Notes under the pieces: generated by a model
Told to the model about the DNA's origin: nothing
Seen by the model: only the letters and a program-made list of their open reading frames with translations
The model's database searches: none
Translations under genes and position numbers: made by a program
In this document: positions 12,901 through 25,558 of the stretch, one piece after another
Position numbering within the stretch: position 1 is the stretch's first letter
How the letters are laid out: every line of letters begins with the position of its first letter
Origin: Antennarius striatus
Taxonomy: Eukaryota; Chordata; Actinopteri; Lophiiformes; Antennariidae
Assembly (NCBI RefSeq): GCF_040054535.1
Contig: NC_090792.1
Coordinates: 8,173,491 to 8,237,490, forward strand
Direction of reading: 5' to 3'
DNA: 64,000 nt

Positions 12901-15900
12901 CCCAGGTCCACGGGGTTTGACTAGCTAAACTGTCTGGCTATCCTTTTTTTCAGTGATCTGCTCGGATTCTACTGTAGGTTTCCTGTTTGTTTGTTTGTTT
13001 CTTTTTTCTTTTTTTTTAATCTTCTGCCTTAAAATATCCAAAACACAAAAACTGCTTTTTACAGAGAATTAGATTCATATGGCCAGATAAGGATTTCAGA
13101 CGTCGGTGACTCATTTCTGTCAGGGAGGTTTTGGATTTTGAGGACTGTGACACTGATTCTTATTCTGAAAGAAAATTCAGAACAAAATTCTTTCAAAAAC
13201 AAATTCCAATAAAAGGGAGGCAATTTTTCTTTCTAGCAAAAACTCATACATTAAAAATATTTTTTCTACTTAATATAAATGTTTTAATGGCTTGTGAAAC
13301 AGTACAATTTAGTTGCTAAAAATAAGTCAATATTTGAGCTTTTCATAGCCCATCTCACCATCTCATACTGGACCATGACATTAAGACACAATGAGATACT
13401 TACTGAATCTAGGTAGAGGATCACCTTTTCAGGCAGTACTTCTACCTTTTGGATTATATCTGTTGGTGCAGCAGCTCCAGGAGAGAGACCAAAACCACTG
13501 AGCATGCCCACATCCAATATAGCCATGCCTGTATGACGTATTGGCAGACTGTCTTTTAAACTGGACAGCACAAAAACAAAAGATCATAATACTTGACTAG
13601 CATGGCAAAACTCATATTTAACAATAAGTGTTAAAAGCTTTACCTAACTCAACATATTTCTCTATCAGCATTGTGTTTACCTCATGCATACAGACAACAG
13701 CAAGTGATTGTACTCTCTATCCACGCTAACGTCAACATCCAGCAAGAAAGCCTCCTTGTCTGTGATTTGCTGGAGGTTCTGTGAAAACGCTTTGCTCTCC
13801 AGGTTGTAAAAGATGTTCATCTGGAAGGGTTCAGGGAGACATTGAATTAGTGGCTTACTGAGGAGCTCATGTTTACTGAATAGAAAGCAGGAGAGCCTGT
13901 CTCAAGGTCACATAAACAGCATCTGCTATAGTCTTAAGAAAACTTCCGAAGATTTGATTTTATTTGTTTACTTATCTCAGCCTCCAAGTATTTAAGGTTA
14001 AATCAGGACACATAATAGATGGGGTCTGGGGAGAAGACACCAGGTTGTAATATAGTGCATAGTGAAGAGATTAGACTTTCCCCTCTTTCTTTCAGGATAT
14101 GTTTAACACAGACTTCTGCTGCTGCATGTGCTCCAGATGTTAATTACAGGGAGTCCATTATCATGCTACATTTGCATTTAGCTGTTTCAATTCCACATTT
14201 ACGAGGCAGTTTGCTGTGCAGGGTGCTGTTATTGTTCACAGATGCATTCAATTTATTTTAGTCATACTCGAGTAATTAAATATTGTTAATGTTGTGTTGA
14301 GCAAGCTGGAAGGAGTGAAGCATTCCTGCAAAGTGAGAACCGCTTTGGACATGCAGTGCGATAGTTTCCTCAAGGTTCGGTAGCATATCATGAATGATGG
14401 ATGACCCTGACTCTACCTGAAGTACTGCAAATCCTCTTCCTTCCATGTATATTTTTAGATTTACATCTGTATCAGCTTCAATCTAAGTGAGAAAAAGAAA
14501 GTCCCAGATGACAAGCACAATCACAACGTAAAATATTTCAAGGCAAAATGTTTTTGATTCCAAATGCAATGCAGCAGGTCCCTCTAGCAGTGTGACCAGT
14601 TGCAAACACTCAAATCTGTTACCTCTCTGCTCTGATACGTCCTATAGTTGGAGGAGTTGATGCTCAGCAGCGACAGAACCTGAGATGCTGGGGTGGATAA
14701 ACTGAGCCTGAGGTCAATGGCATTGGCCCCACTGAAGGCTGCAAAGCGAGCCAAAGCCTGGAGGGCAACTACTGTGGCCTGATGAAGACAGAGGAAGTCA
14801 GGCCAAGACTTATGAAGGATAATTATGATATTAGGATTTTAGGTCCAGGGGAAAAGTGCTCCCTGTGCTGTGCTACCAGTAACAAGTGCTTATACATTTC
14901 CAACTTCACCTTTAAATAGGTCTTTATTTGAGAAAGATGTCACCTGTGTTGTCCCGTAGCCTCCCAGATGGTTTCTCCTCTCGCTTAACCACTTCATGAG
15001 CGCTATGCCTTCCACCAGTTTGCCACGCCTAAAGAGAGCCAGCAGTACATATGAGGCCATCTCAATCTGCACTGAGGGAACATGCTGGTCATGAGAGGCC
15101 AAGCCGATCGACGAGCTCCACGTCATGACTCCATCTTCAGAATTAAACAAAAAAACAATGAATTCAGCTCTATTCTGACAGATGTATTAGTTGCATGACT
15201 GAAAAAGAGGTCTACACATAAAGCATCACAAATTGCTGAAACATTGTTGCAGTAGGTCTTTAGCTATGGAGACATGCCCTGCAGGTCTGTAGTTCTGCGA
15301 TCACTAGTGGTAGAAAACTTCTGCAACCTCCTCTCTATGGCTTCAATGAATGGACTGTATCTGATAACATGAATTGTAAATTGGTACATCTCAGCTTTTA
15401 CAGTAGCTGCGGCGGTGTCATCAACATTAATGATCATAACAAAGAATACTAAAAATATTCAAATGAATAAAATATGTGTGTTGAAGATGAAATAGCGTGA
15501 TAGCTTTATTAAATGACCTCTATATTCAGCTCTCCTTTCCAGCTCAGTCAGGGCCTTGTCAACCAGAGGACTGTTGGCCAGAGTCAGAGCGTAGGCCAGC
15601 AGACATAGGCTGTAGTTACTGACTCCTGCATCAGACAATCTGTTCTCAAGGTAAGTTATAGCCAGCATCACATGACCTCCATAACCTGGGTACATGTCCT
15701 TCACACAGAGACACAACAAAGGTCATTGGTGTCAGTTGATTCCTTCCTGTGATAAATTTGATGCGGAATGCATCTTTTAAATAAGATATGTGTGACTCAC
15801 CAAGTAGCTCTCGTCCTCTAGCAGTGTGATCAGCACATAGGCAGTAAGTGCTGCTGTACCATTATCCAGTTCTCTCTGCATCTCTGTGTGAATCAGTCTA

Positions 15901-18900
15901 CCCTCAGTGAATTCTCCCCGGGGTCCCTGCTGCTCCAACAGCCAAGTCATGGCCTTGGTCAGGACATTCTGGTTTATCTGCATGTAGGGCTGAGCCTGGA
16001 GGAAGCATCTCAGTACAAAGGCTGTCAGCCTGCACCACAGACAGAAGAAGGAGCGTCAGAAACAAGGAGAAGAAAAAAAGAGGCACAGAAAATGAAGCTT
16101 GTTTTATCTGCTATGTGGTATCATCTCAGAAAAGGTGCACTGAGCTTAGGTCCATGACCTACCAAGTGCTACCAGAGGGGTCGCTGGCTCCAAAGGCACT
16201 GAACGATCCATCATCCAGCTGGAAGGACAGTTGCCTCTGATACCCTTGCAGCAGAAATTATAACACATCACTCAAAAGAATTCATATAAATAACCCTGAC
16301 GACAGATAAAACTGTACCCAGCACTCGTACCCTCAATCATGAGTGCCAGAGCCCTGCTCCTGATCTCCTTGTTGTCCTGGGTTGACCTGTCCAGGTACTG
16401 GAGAACATACACACTTGGAGCAATTTTGATCATGTTCTGCTCCCCACAACCGAGTGGCAGGTCAACCAGAGAATCCAGATTGTGGATGGACAAGGCCAAA
16501 ATATCACCTTTATAAAGCGATAAAGGGAAAAGGACAGATTTACTACATAATGTGTTTACTGGTAGCTTTTATTTCAGGTACAATGAAAGATTATTTATTT
16601 GCTTTTTTTCCCCATCAACCTACAAAGTTCTCAGATACTGTATTGTCTGCAACTATGCTAAGCTAAAGTTGGGAGAGTTCATTTTCTTTTTTCCACGTCA
16701 TTTTTTGCTTTATATAGAAGAAAAATGTACTTAAATAATCCCCTTGGGAAAATTATTTTTATCAAGCACTGTTGTTTGGGTAATGAAGTAAAACAGGCAT
16801 GGGTCAGTGGGTCTGTGGGTCAGTGGATCAGTCGGTAGGTAGGTGTGTAGGCTTACTTCTTCTAAAAAATCAACAGGATTTTTGGTTACATGTGGAAGGA
16901 TGCATCTGTGCCAACCAGCCTGACAGCTGCTCTCAGCCTGCCTTCCATAAACATTTCTATTTCACTTCAGTTTCCGAACAACAGTGCTTCATGTAGATAT
17001 TTCTAAGCTTATAATCTTTACACACAGGGAAAACGTGTGCACAAATTACACTTGACTAGATGTAAGCACATGTAGCATTAACCCTTCAAGTCCAAGTTAA
17101 TTATATTTGATACACTTGAGGCTGCTGTATCATAAATATGATCTGTTTTTTGTCCTGAAAAACAGGTATGTACAATTTGACACATTTTTTGTGTGCATTT
17201 TGCACACAAAAAAGAGCTAAATGTGACAAATCTTTTAACATTTGTTAAATAGTTCAATAATGATTTTAATTAAAAAAAATTCTAGTAATTATTTCATGGT
17301 TCAGGATTTACAGGGTCAAAATGCCACCAAATTAAAGGACAATTGTCAGACCTACCAACCAATGCCACGTAGCCCCTCTGGCTGTCTGGTACCACATGGG
17401 GCGGATAGAGGAATGAGATTAATCTGGACTTGTTGTGTTTCAGTGGGGCGATCTCCAGGAACAGAGTCTCTGAGGAGGACTGTTCAATCCCCTCTGCCTT
17501 AAGGAACACAGAATGATTTATTATAGGGTTAAATGTGCATCAGGTAGCATGGTTTAAGTGACATGTTTTATGTACCATGTATCCATATGTTTAAATAATG
17601 CATCGAAATAAGGAAGAACACAAAGTACTGTCTAATGTCTCTGTAATCCCCCACCTTCACAAACACTTCACGGGTCAGACTGTCTGTTGCCTCTGCAGAT
17701 ACAGCATCCACAGATATTTTCATCAGACCCAGGACCACAGGCCGTATAGGGAACAGCGCTGAAGCAGACATGTGACTCTTTAAAATGAGCTTCAGGGCAT
17801 TTAACACATGAATGTCTCCTCTGTCAACCAGAACAAACTCAAAAGCCTCGCTCTGTGCCACCAGCACGATGATCTGTGAAGACAAACATGTGGCCACAAA
17901 AGGTTTCACTGCCTGTGTGACATAATTAAAAAAAACATTCTGAAAAAGATGCTCATCAGCAGTTAAATGCAACAGATACTCCAGACTCATACCTCTACGT
18001 CATACTCTAAATGGTTGACGATGTTCACCTCCAGGACAATCTCCTCTCCTTTGGTCAGGTGTGAGGGGACATCCAGATACAGGGAAAAGTATTTGGACAC
18101 GATCAACTGTCAATGATAAAACTTAAATAACCATAAAGGTTTACCTAATATAGTAAGCAGTGATTACTAAAATGCACGATACAACATTGGGCTTACAGAC
18201 TGAATTTGAATAATCACATTACTGTAAATGTGCAGTTTAGCTCCGTAAATTATACAGTATTGGGTAAGATTTCCTCAGGGGATTCTGTGGGGAAGATGGA
18301 GGATAAATGTATCCCATTTTTAAAATTCATAGGCCACAAAGAGGTAAGATTTTACATAGAGGGCTCAAGTAAATGTCCACTATCGCTGCCTATTTCTTTA
18401 TTCAGTATACATTTCATTCATTCTTTGCCATTGGCGCTAAAGCTAAAACATCCAAAAGGATAAGAGTGAAAACATTTTCTTAGAAGAGGTAAAAAGCACT
18501 CTTGCAATCTGAAATGAAATGTAAAATCTGCCTTCTTATCCAGATATTATCCAAACTCAAGATTAATCAGAATTCGTAGGTTAGTTAATGTGTAAAAGGC
18601 AAAAAAATCTGGAAAAAAGCCTAGTCTTTCTCTCTTTCTCTCTCTCTCTCCCTCTCTCTCTCTCCCTCTCTCCCTCTCTGTCTCTTTCGCACTTTCTCTA
18701 ATTAAATCCTCATCTTTCCATAAAATTTAGTGTCCAAACCTCCCACCAAGGTTCAAGAATGTCTGTTAAGCAGATTTTGTGTAATTTCGCTAATAGACAA
18801 ATAAATCAAACCAATAAATCAGACAATACAATTGGAACGAAACTTCCAACAATATAATTGATTGTTCCTTGGGAAACACCCTGCCTTTGCATAACATTTC

Positions 18901-21900
18901 TTCACTTTATACTGCACTCAGATAAACAACAACATAATGATGGAGGTCCCAAACAAACAGATGCCCATGAGAGCATGATCCGTCCCAAAGAGGTTATAAA
19001 GAGACACCCAGTGCATACTTAGTTACCTTTTCTGGCACACGAGTGAAACCCAGGCCCAAGTCGTCTGACATAACCAGCGCAAAAGCGCTCAGAGAAGCAA
19101 AACCATCTGGCACCCTTATCTTCCCAGTGGTCCATGTTTGATCACTGACAGGAAAAGAATAATATTGAACCTAAAATCTTCTCTTTTTCTCCAAATATAT
19201 GGGTTCTTGTCTATAACAACATGAATCACTGATTTAAAAAACTTCTTGTACACATTTCACTGTTTTCCAGCGCTCACCTAACTTTACTGTCGAACCACGT
19301 GAAGGATTCAGTCCCCTCTACCCACTGGCTCCAGTACTTCTCTATCATTAATGCCTCTAATTCTGAAAACGTGTAAAGAGGGGGGAAAGAGTTCAGAGGA
19401 GGCTGTGATGATTCAGTGTGTTAAATGGCCACAAGAGGGCCTCAAAAGTAGAGAATACAGTATTAAAGGATCACAATGATTCATGGTGCTGGTATTATTG
19501 TACCTTTTTTAGGTCCATCAGGCTGCTTCTTCTTATATATGTTGGCATTGGTTAGCATTTTTATTTGACACTCCTGCAGTGAATGACAGAAAAATATGAT
19601 AGCAATGATAAATCTGTCACAGAATCAGCAAAAAAACACCTGTAAATTGTGCTTTAGATGTAAACAAGCATCAAGAGGTTGACTTTCAGTGTATACATCA
19701 TCTCTTGGCAGTCATTTAGTTGTAGGTCAGATCTTGGCTGGAGATTTAAGGTGTAAAACTGTCTCAACTGTCACCGCCTGCAGAGGTCTCACTTTTTAAA
19801 GTGATTTATTCTCCCCGACAAAATACACACTGCCAGCGCCTTGAAGTTCAGAAAAGGTCATCTTAAGAAAGCATGTGTGGGTGAGCTTTGTTCCCTCCAT
19901 CGTTCATCCTTCAACCCTCAGGTCATGCACCCAGCACACTAGAGTTACCAGGTGTTAGAAACAGGAGTTATCCTCTGACAAAGCAGACAGATAGGTTACA
20001 TCTAGACCAACCAGTTTATTGGTCACACACTGAATACTCATACACTGTCTAACTGGGAAGCGGGAATAGATCAAAAGAAGCCTGGGAAGACTGGATTCCT
20101 GTATTTAAACTGTAAATTGGAAGAAAAATGACACAAATCTGACCCTCTGAATTTCATCTAGTGACAAATACTTTAGAATTTTGATGCGTTTTCATACCTG
20201 CTGCATTGTTATCTCGAGGTCAGCATGTTGAGCCTCACCGTGATTTCCCACGACCACAATTCCAACCTGTGACCCAGGTTTAAGGACAGTCACTGTGAGT
20301 GATACATGCTCTGATGGCTGGGCTTTTTCAGTGCTCCATTTTAGATCTACCTGAAGACAGCAAACAATCATACATATGTCTAGAATAATTTCTCACCTAT
20401 TCGAATAATATGATAGATTATATAAAATGGCAAATGAAATACATTGCTCTGTTGGTCGATAAGTATGCATGCTGTGTCACTGGTGACCTCTCCATCAGGG
20501 AGGATGCAGTAGACCATGACACAGGCCTTGGGGTACCAAGATAATGTTGGAATCAGAGAAAAGGAGGAGGAATCTTTTGTTCCAGCAGCTACCACTTGAC
20601 CTCTGGAGCTAACCTGAAGAAACGACAACAACAAAAAGGACAATACAAACTCTGTGAAATACAATATTTACATGAAAATGAATACAGCTCCATATACCTC
20701 GATAGTGTTTGAGAGGATGTGGATGGAAGGGTATTGAAAGAGATTATGTGGTTCCTTAAGGAGAATATTGCGTGGATGTGGACAAATTCAGTTATTAAGG
20801 GTGTTAACAAAGAAGACCCACAAATGTCAGCAAAAGTATTCCAAATTTGACTCCATTACAGGTAAACAGTATGTCTTTATTATATTAAAGGATGTAAGCA
20901 GTGGAGATTTAATTAGCTCTTACTTTTGATTCAATAACCAAACCCCTGAAGAGAACTGGTGCAAATTTGTGATGATTTTACATCGTTCCCTCATCAAAAT
21001 GTGCAGAAATAAATGTTATTTTTTATGACACAAGGCGTTATCCAGCTCAGATTGATTGTGATGGATTGTAAACAATGGCAGTTGAGGACCTTGTGTCCCA
21101 TATGACACTCAATACAATCTTTACTTTAATGGTGAAAATATACTGAGAAAAACAACTATCATTCAATGTTTACCTTTGTTGTACAAAACAGTTCCAATTT
21201 TTGAAAAAAAAGTTACAAATTAAGATTGTGATTAAATACTGTCTGATCTTATTTTTGCAGGTCGTCCAACCGTCAAACTATATTATATGATTTTTGAGAA
21301 TTTACCCAAACATACCACAAAATGTAGCTTAGATGGTTGAAAGGTACTATCCACATCTACTTGAAGAGAAAATCCAATCTGAAAGTTAAAAATGAATTAT
21401 GTCATGAACATTCAGGCTTGTTTGCTGTATTTTTAATTTTATAATGTAATGGACTAAAAAAAAAGTACCTGGGCAGTTAAGGTGTTAAATGGTGAAATTT
21501 GTATGTATGAACCACTTGGGGACAAGTTGTTGAAGATCTTCAGAGTCTCCTGGCTGGAATGAAATCTTGCCTTCATATAAACCAGTAAGACAGAAAATAT
21601 GAGCATGTGGATGAAAACATTCATTTGAGCTACTGTACATAATTGATATCTTGTGATCTTACAGTTTTTTCATACACTACTTCTACTACACCCACAGTAC
21701 TCATCTTACATACAACCAATACTCACCTGAATATAAACCACTGTTACTTGATTCTGTAGTTTAATCTTAATAGGGATGTTCCCATCCTCGGGCACCGGAT
21801 GTGTCTCAGTTGTAGTTTCTTCCGTCATCATGGATGTTCTTTGACTGACTCTAACCACAGTAAGGTGCATGAGATCGGATGAGCTGAGAGGCTTTCTGTC

Positions 21901-24622
21901 ATATCTAGAGATCCTGAGCTGTGGAACATAAGAAGAGATTAGCTCATGGATAAAATTGACACTGATAATAGAATAAAACTGACTTACTTTTAAATATAAG
22001 TGTAAAGATGGCTTTAGAGTAGGTGGGAAACTATGGAACTCAATCTGGAATAGGTTTTTCATAGGTTGGACTTCAGCTGTTTTGTCCACCTTATAGCCTT
22101 TGGTGACAAGTGATGATAGACAGAATTGCATCGAAGATGAAGCTGAGGATGTACTGTATATTAAGAAATCTTTTATTTATATCCTTTGAATTAATCTTAC
22201 CTGTGAGACTGTCAGTTACAGAGGCATCAACACGTAACCGTCCATCACTGTTGATTCCAGATGAGGTGTAAAGACTTTGAATGACATCTCTGCTGAAGAG
22301 AAACTGTGTTGACCCATAAATCTGAGGGCAAAAATATGTTGATCGTAAAAAGACATCCATCTTTTCATAAATGAGATAGGAGGCATTAAACCTTACCTCT
22401 TTTGTTTGTGTTTCTGTGAATGGAGAGACTGTATTGTCTGTATCAGATACCAGACTGACAGATACGTCTAGTGTTCCCTGTACAGGCTGTCCACTGGGGT
22501 AACTAGAGGGGGAAAAACAAAGTACAATTGTATATTTAGTATCAAGTGTGTAAATGTGATGTCACTGAGTTGAGTGAACTTACAGTGCTCTAACTGATCC
22601 TGAGATGTCGTATCCAGTGAGGACCCATGAAGGCATCTTGAACAGCATGTCAAAGGGAGGAGGCTCTGCAATGATGAGAGCAGCAAGAAGGAATAAAGTT
22701 TACTCAAAGGAGTGTGCTCACATTCTATCAGTGAAAACACTAATATAACCTGAGGCTGATAGGAATGTGAATTGTTTTACAGGCTCATGAATAAAGGTTC
22801 TGGGCAAAAAGTTCAATTAAAGCAAGAAAAATTCAGTTGAACACAAAGTATTAAAAATTCACCACGGGCCTGTAATGTATGCATCAAATTCAACTGTAAT
22901 TGGTTCCTAGTTGAGGAAATGTCTCTGGAACAAAGTAGTCACTGGTTGACTGATTAATAATAATAACAATAAAGTAATCTTTACCATGATGGTCCACAGT
23001 GAATGCTCTCTCATCACTCACGCCCTGTAAGGAAGAGTGAGGCCGAAGTGTTAGAAGATGTTTTGATTTTCAACAGCAACTTTTAATTTTCAACAGCAAA
23101 TTCAACTGGAACGCCTGAATTTGACAGAAAATAATAGCTTAAAAAAATATATATTTTTTTTTTACAGATAGTTCATTAGTATCAGTTCCACATGTATTTG
23201 TTCAGGTGTCAAATTTTTTTGTTCACTTTTTTTTTTCCCATTTTGGTATCTTTTCTTTTTTTTTTGCTTACCGGTACTTGTTCCTTCACTTTTTGGATTC
23301 AACTAAATTTACATAATATTAAATCACAACATAAGTGGCTGAGGACAAGCAGAAAAAAGTACACGTTTGCAGCAGTGTTTTGTGGGGGATCTGCATTCGT
23401 GGTAGTACCATCCTAATTATTGGCCATATCCTCCCGCAAACTACTGTATATCATAACAGCCACATTATTATCATTATATTGTTGTCAGTCAAACTCCAGT
23501 AAATGCATTTAATTTTTCAACCCTACATTCACTGTTGTCGTGATCCTCCACTCTCCAAGAGGAAGCGTCTGAGATAAAGTGAATTCTTGCAACAAAATCC
23601 CCAAATTCCCTGTGGAATCCCACTTGTGGAAAACGTTCCCACTGGGATCCTGTATGCAACAAAAGAACACCAGTCAAACTTCCCACCACCACACAATACC
23701 CAGTTAAAACTCCATTCAGCTCGTCTGGTTTTGTTTGAAGGACAGGCACGTACCTGTACAGAGATGTCCACTCTGCCTTTGTATGGATGATTATCCAACT
23801 GAACACACACAATCCTGACTTTGACAGTCTCTCCTGGCTGATAGCGTGATTTATCAGTTTGAATGAAAGTGGAGACGTTCCTTGGGCAGTAATTGATGGT
23901 GGTGGTGTTGGTGAAAATGACTTTTTCCCCCTCGTAACCCCTCACAGTCAGATTTAAGAGGGCATTCTGTGGTATAGATCCAAGAATCTGAAAGAAAGAA
24001 AAATGTAGCTTTGACTTATGGTTTAACAGGTTATTTTAACAGATTATTTCCAAGTAATATTTGTTAATCCACGAAGAAAGCACAATATTTTATGAATAAA
24101 GACCAAAGAAGAGGAAAACTTACAGGGGGGAGTGTCACAATGTTGGTCAAACCTTGAAAAAGCACAATAATACTTAAGATCAACAAAGGTCTAAAAGTAA
24201 TCCTGTAAAACAAAACGAATCGTCCTTGTACTTGCAATGTTACCTCCATGGAATTCATCTGTATGGACCACTTTGATGGTGGTGTGCGCCACTTCAACCA
24301 TCAGCCTGCCATTAAAGTCAGCAAGGACAATGACAGCCAGCTGAGTGGGCGTCCCAGCATGTATCACCTCTGGGCCTGAGATCAGAAACCAAGTCCTTGT
24401 AAAAGGATGAGAAATGGCAGTTTAGTGGTTTAGCAAAGCAAACACACTCATTATATAAAAACTGTATTAATGCACAAAACGTAATTCATATACATCAATA
24501 CTGAAGAATATTGCGATGGTGCTAATGAACCATTTCTTTTACCTGAATGAATTCTGAGTCGATCCAGGCACTGCAGGAAACACAACCCCCAAACACACAA
24601 CCAAGGTCCAGATCTCCTTCAT
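9518..24622 (-). CDS. cd109: CD109 antigen, GPI-anchored alpha-2-macroglobulin family protein
   Basis: Coding exons in transcript order: 24543-24622, 24244-24395, 24124-24152, 23754-23987, 23527-23649, 22985-23024, 22584-22665, 22397-22502, 22201-22321, 21988-22142, 21727-21918, 21469-21570, 21316-21378, 20443-20613, 20198-20350, 19504-19573, 19278-19362, 19027-19144, 17993-18106, 17655-17873, 17356-17497, 16331-16507, 16163-16244, 15801-16029, 15518-15698, 14944-15134, 14623-14778, 14417-14482, 13681-13820, 13404-13560, 9865-9967, 9518-9705. All introns are GT-AG, every phase joins, and the sum is 4221 nt (1406 aa plus stop). Mammalian CD109, from memory, is about 1445 aa. The family consists of cell-surface thioester proteins with macroglobulin domains; CD109 is known as a TGF-beta co-receptor. 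CD109 is preferred over A2M because of the His-type thioester exon and the GPI tail. Odd points: weak donors after 15518 and 20443, and a Rex3 in intron 30. Confidence 0.94.
10075..10130. repeat. (GTCC/GTCT)n tetranucleotide repeat
   Basis: Alternating GTCC, GTCT and ATCC units within cd109 intron 30, at the edge of the dispersed repeat that follows it. Confidence 0.85.
10131..10420 (+). repeat. Dispersed repeat with two diverged internal copies
   Basis: The blocks 'agatagaaagatgaaa' (about 10156) and 'cgatagaaagacgaaa' (about 10298), each followed by a 'gaccttgacctt' block and 'aaattttcac/aaatttcgac', show an imperfect tandem duplication of a unit of about 140 bp. A similar GACCTTGACC-rich repeat is familiar to me from fish genomes, but I cannot name its family. 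Confidence 0.55.
10521..12768 (-). mobile_element. Rex3 (RTE-clade) LINE, 5' truncated, decayed
   Basis: The reverse transcriptase reads [39 protein letters not shown] and [11 protein letters not shown]. The plus strand holds GATAAAGCGCAGCCCTGGCG (about 11408) and ACCACCACCCCAGTCTGCCA (about 11849). As I remember them, these are the sites of the classic Rex3 PCR primers, which supports the name. The 3' end is GATGGATGGATGAAGATAA, the short GATG tail of Rex3. The endonuclease half is missing, as usual for 5'-truncated copies. The element sits antisense to nothing: it has the same orientation as cd109, in intron 30. No target duplication could be seen. Confidence 0.9.
10546..12765 (-). pseudogene. 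Rex3 reverse transcriptase, broken by frameshifts
   Basis: The frame is open from 12765 to about 11590 (linker and RT fingers/palm). It then shifts; the palm continues in another frame at 11456-11085 (catalytic FADD intact), stops after YLGVLFTS, and resumes in pieces at 11078-10881 and 10920-10546 ([16 protein letters not shown], the conserved C-terminal block). At least three frame changes show that the copy is dead. Confidence 0.88.
13404..14778 (-). CDS. cd109: cd109 exons 27-30: CUB-like and receptor-binding-like domain
   Basis: Exon 27 encodes the end of the thioester domain and the start of the following beta domain ([17 protein letters not shown]). Exon 28 encodes [20 protein letters not shown]. 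Exon 29 starts [12 protein letters not shown]. Exon 30 encodes [13 protein letters not shown] and ILYLDS, the macroglobulin receptor-binding-type fold. All joins keep frame. No RRRR-type processing site like the one in mammalian CD109 is visible in exon 29. Confidence 0.9.
14944..16507 (-). CDS. cd109: cd109 thioester domain exons 22-26
   Basis: Exon 22 encodes [10 protein letters not shown], the thioester site; the Cys is about residue 871. Exon 23 carries [19 protein letters not shown] and exon 24 carries GRLIHTEM. Its His (about residue 984) sits 113 residues after the Cys, where C3 and mammalian CD109 place the catalytic His. A2M has Asn at this place. Exons 25-26 complete the alpha-alpha toroid ([33 protein letters not shown]). 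A His-type thioester is expected to react with hydroxyl groups as well as amines; that is inference from the family. The exon 25 donor (GAG|gtcatt) is poor but is the only one giving correct phase. Confidence 0.93.
18626..18690. repeat. (TC)n low-complexity tract in cd109 intron 18
   Basis: TC dinucleotides interrupted by CCC and GT. The transcribed strand is GA-rich here. Confidence 0.9.
19027..24622 (-). CDS. cd109: cd109 exons 1-18: signal peptide, macroglobulin domains, short bait-like region
   Basis: Exon 1 begins [16 protein letters not shown], a secretion signal. The ATG is chosen because this hydrophobic leader follows it directly and the exon joins in phase to the first macroglobulin strand ([14 protein letters not shown]). 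Exon 4 holds the hallmark segment [20 protein letters not shown]. Exon 14 encodes [11 protein letters not shown] and PKACVMVYC, close to the CD109 pattern. Exons 15-17 (20350 down to 19278) cover the place of the bait region. Compared with mammalian CD109 as I recall it, the run between ITMQQ and ECQIKML is about 20 residues shorter and the following linker is also short. Either an exon between 19574 and 20197 escaped me or this region has shrunk. Confidence 0.85.
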
Positions 24623-25550
24623 GCTCCTCACTTCACTGAACCTACAACTTTTGGTTCACACACCTAACACTTTGTGAAACAAGTGATCTGCACCAACGTT
24701 GTAAAACTCCACCTCCCGTTGTTGCACCAACGCCCCATGGGAAAGGATTCACATGCTCACACACGTTATTCTACACACACTGCGATGCATACACTTATTG
24801 TCACATACTCTTTGTCACACACAAAGATGAGGCCTTCAGATACTATTAACACCTTTGCCCAGAGGGATGCGTGTCGTCTGTCTATTCAGACCTCTCAGAG
24901 CTGTCTAGAGCTCAGAGAGACAATCTGGTGTTGTACGGATACTAAGAGGAAAATAAGTCTTGGGTGCCACAGGGAAAATAACATTGCATGCAGAGTGTGA
25001 TACAAAATCGCCTGAGAAGCTAAATTGTGCCATGCCATCTGAAAATAGAGGCCACTTCTTGAATCTCCAATGTTTAATCCTTTATAGAGCATCCCTGATG
25101 AAAAAAAATCCATATCCAGTATTGTAGTGAGCAGGTTTGGAACTTTATTTTCCTTGTGACAAAGCAGAAAGATGGGCCATCAGCGAGTCTTTGGGCTTTG
25201 TTTTAAGAGACTGGACAAACAGTATTACTGGTTGTTAGTGACATGAATCAGTTGACTTTGTTGAAAAAGCTCTACTTTCAACGTGAATTATTATATGCAT
25301 TAATTAATGTGCTAATTAATGTGTTTTGAAATGTATGTAAATGTGAAGAGAAAAAAAAAAAGTTTTTCAAACTCTTTCTCTACAGCAGGGGGCAATACAG
25401 ACCACACAAACCCGTTACATGAAAGTTCCTTCGAATAAGAATCCCCGACGTGATGGAAGTGATTTACATAGTACATTGTGTTTTCTGTGCTTCATTATGT
25501 TAAGGTAATTTAAAGGGACATCTCAAAAACCACACAGTATTATTTCCTTC
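24623..25550 (-). promoter_or_regulatory. cd109 upstream region (promoter expected, no core element seen)
   Basis: This spans the cd109 start codon and the probable 3' end of the upstream cytospin-like gene. It must contain the cd109 promoter unless a 5' UTR exon lies further away. I see no convincing TATA box or CpG cluster, so the exact start site is unknown. Confidence 0.3.
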
Positions 25551-25558
25551 GTATTAAG

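Noticed and set aside
9518..24622. Annotation as alpha-2-macroglobulin or complement C3
   Set aside because: The GPI-type C-terminus, the VYDYYEP end, the [11 protein letters not shown] exon and the absence of C345C/anaphylatoxin domains favour CD109.
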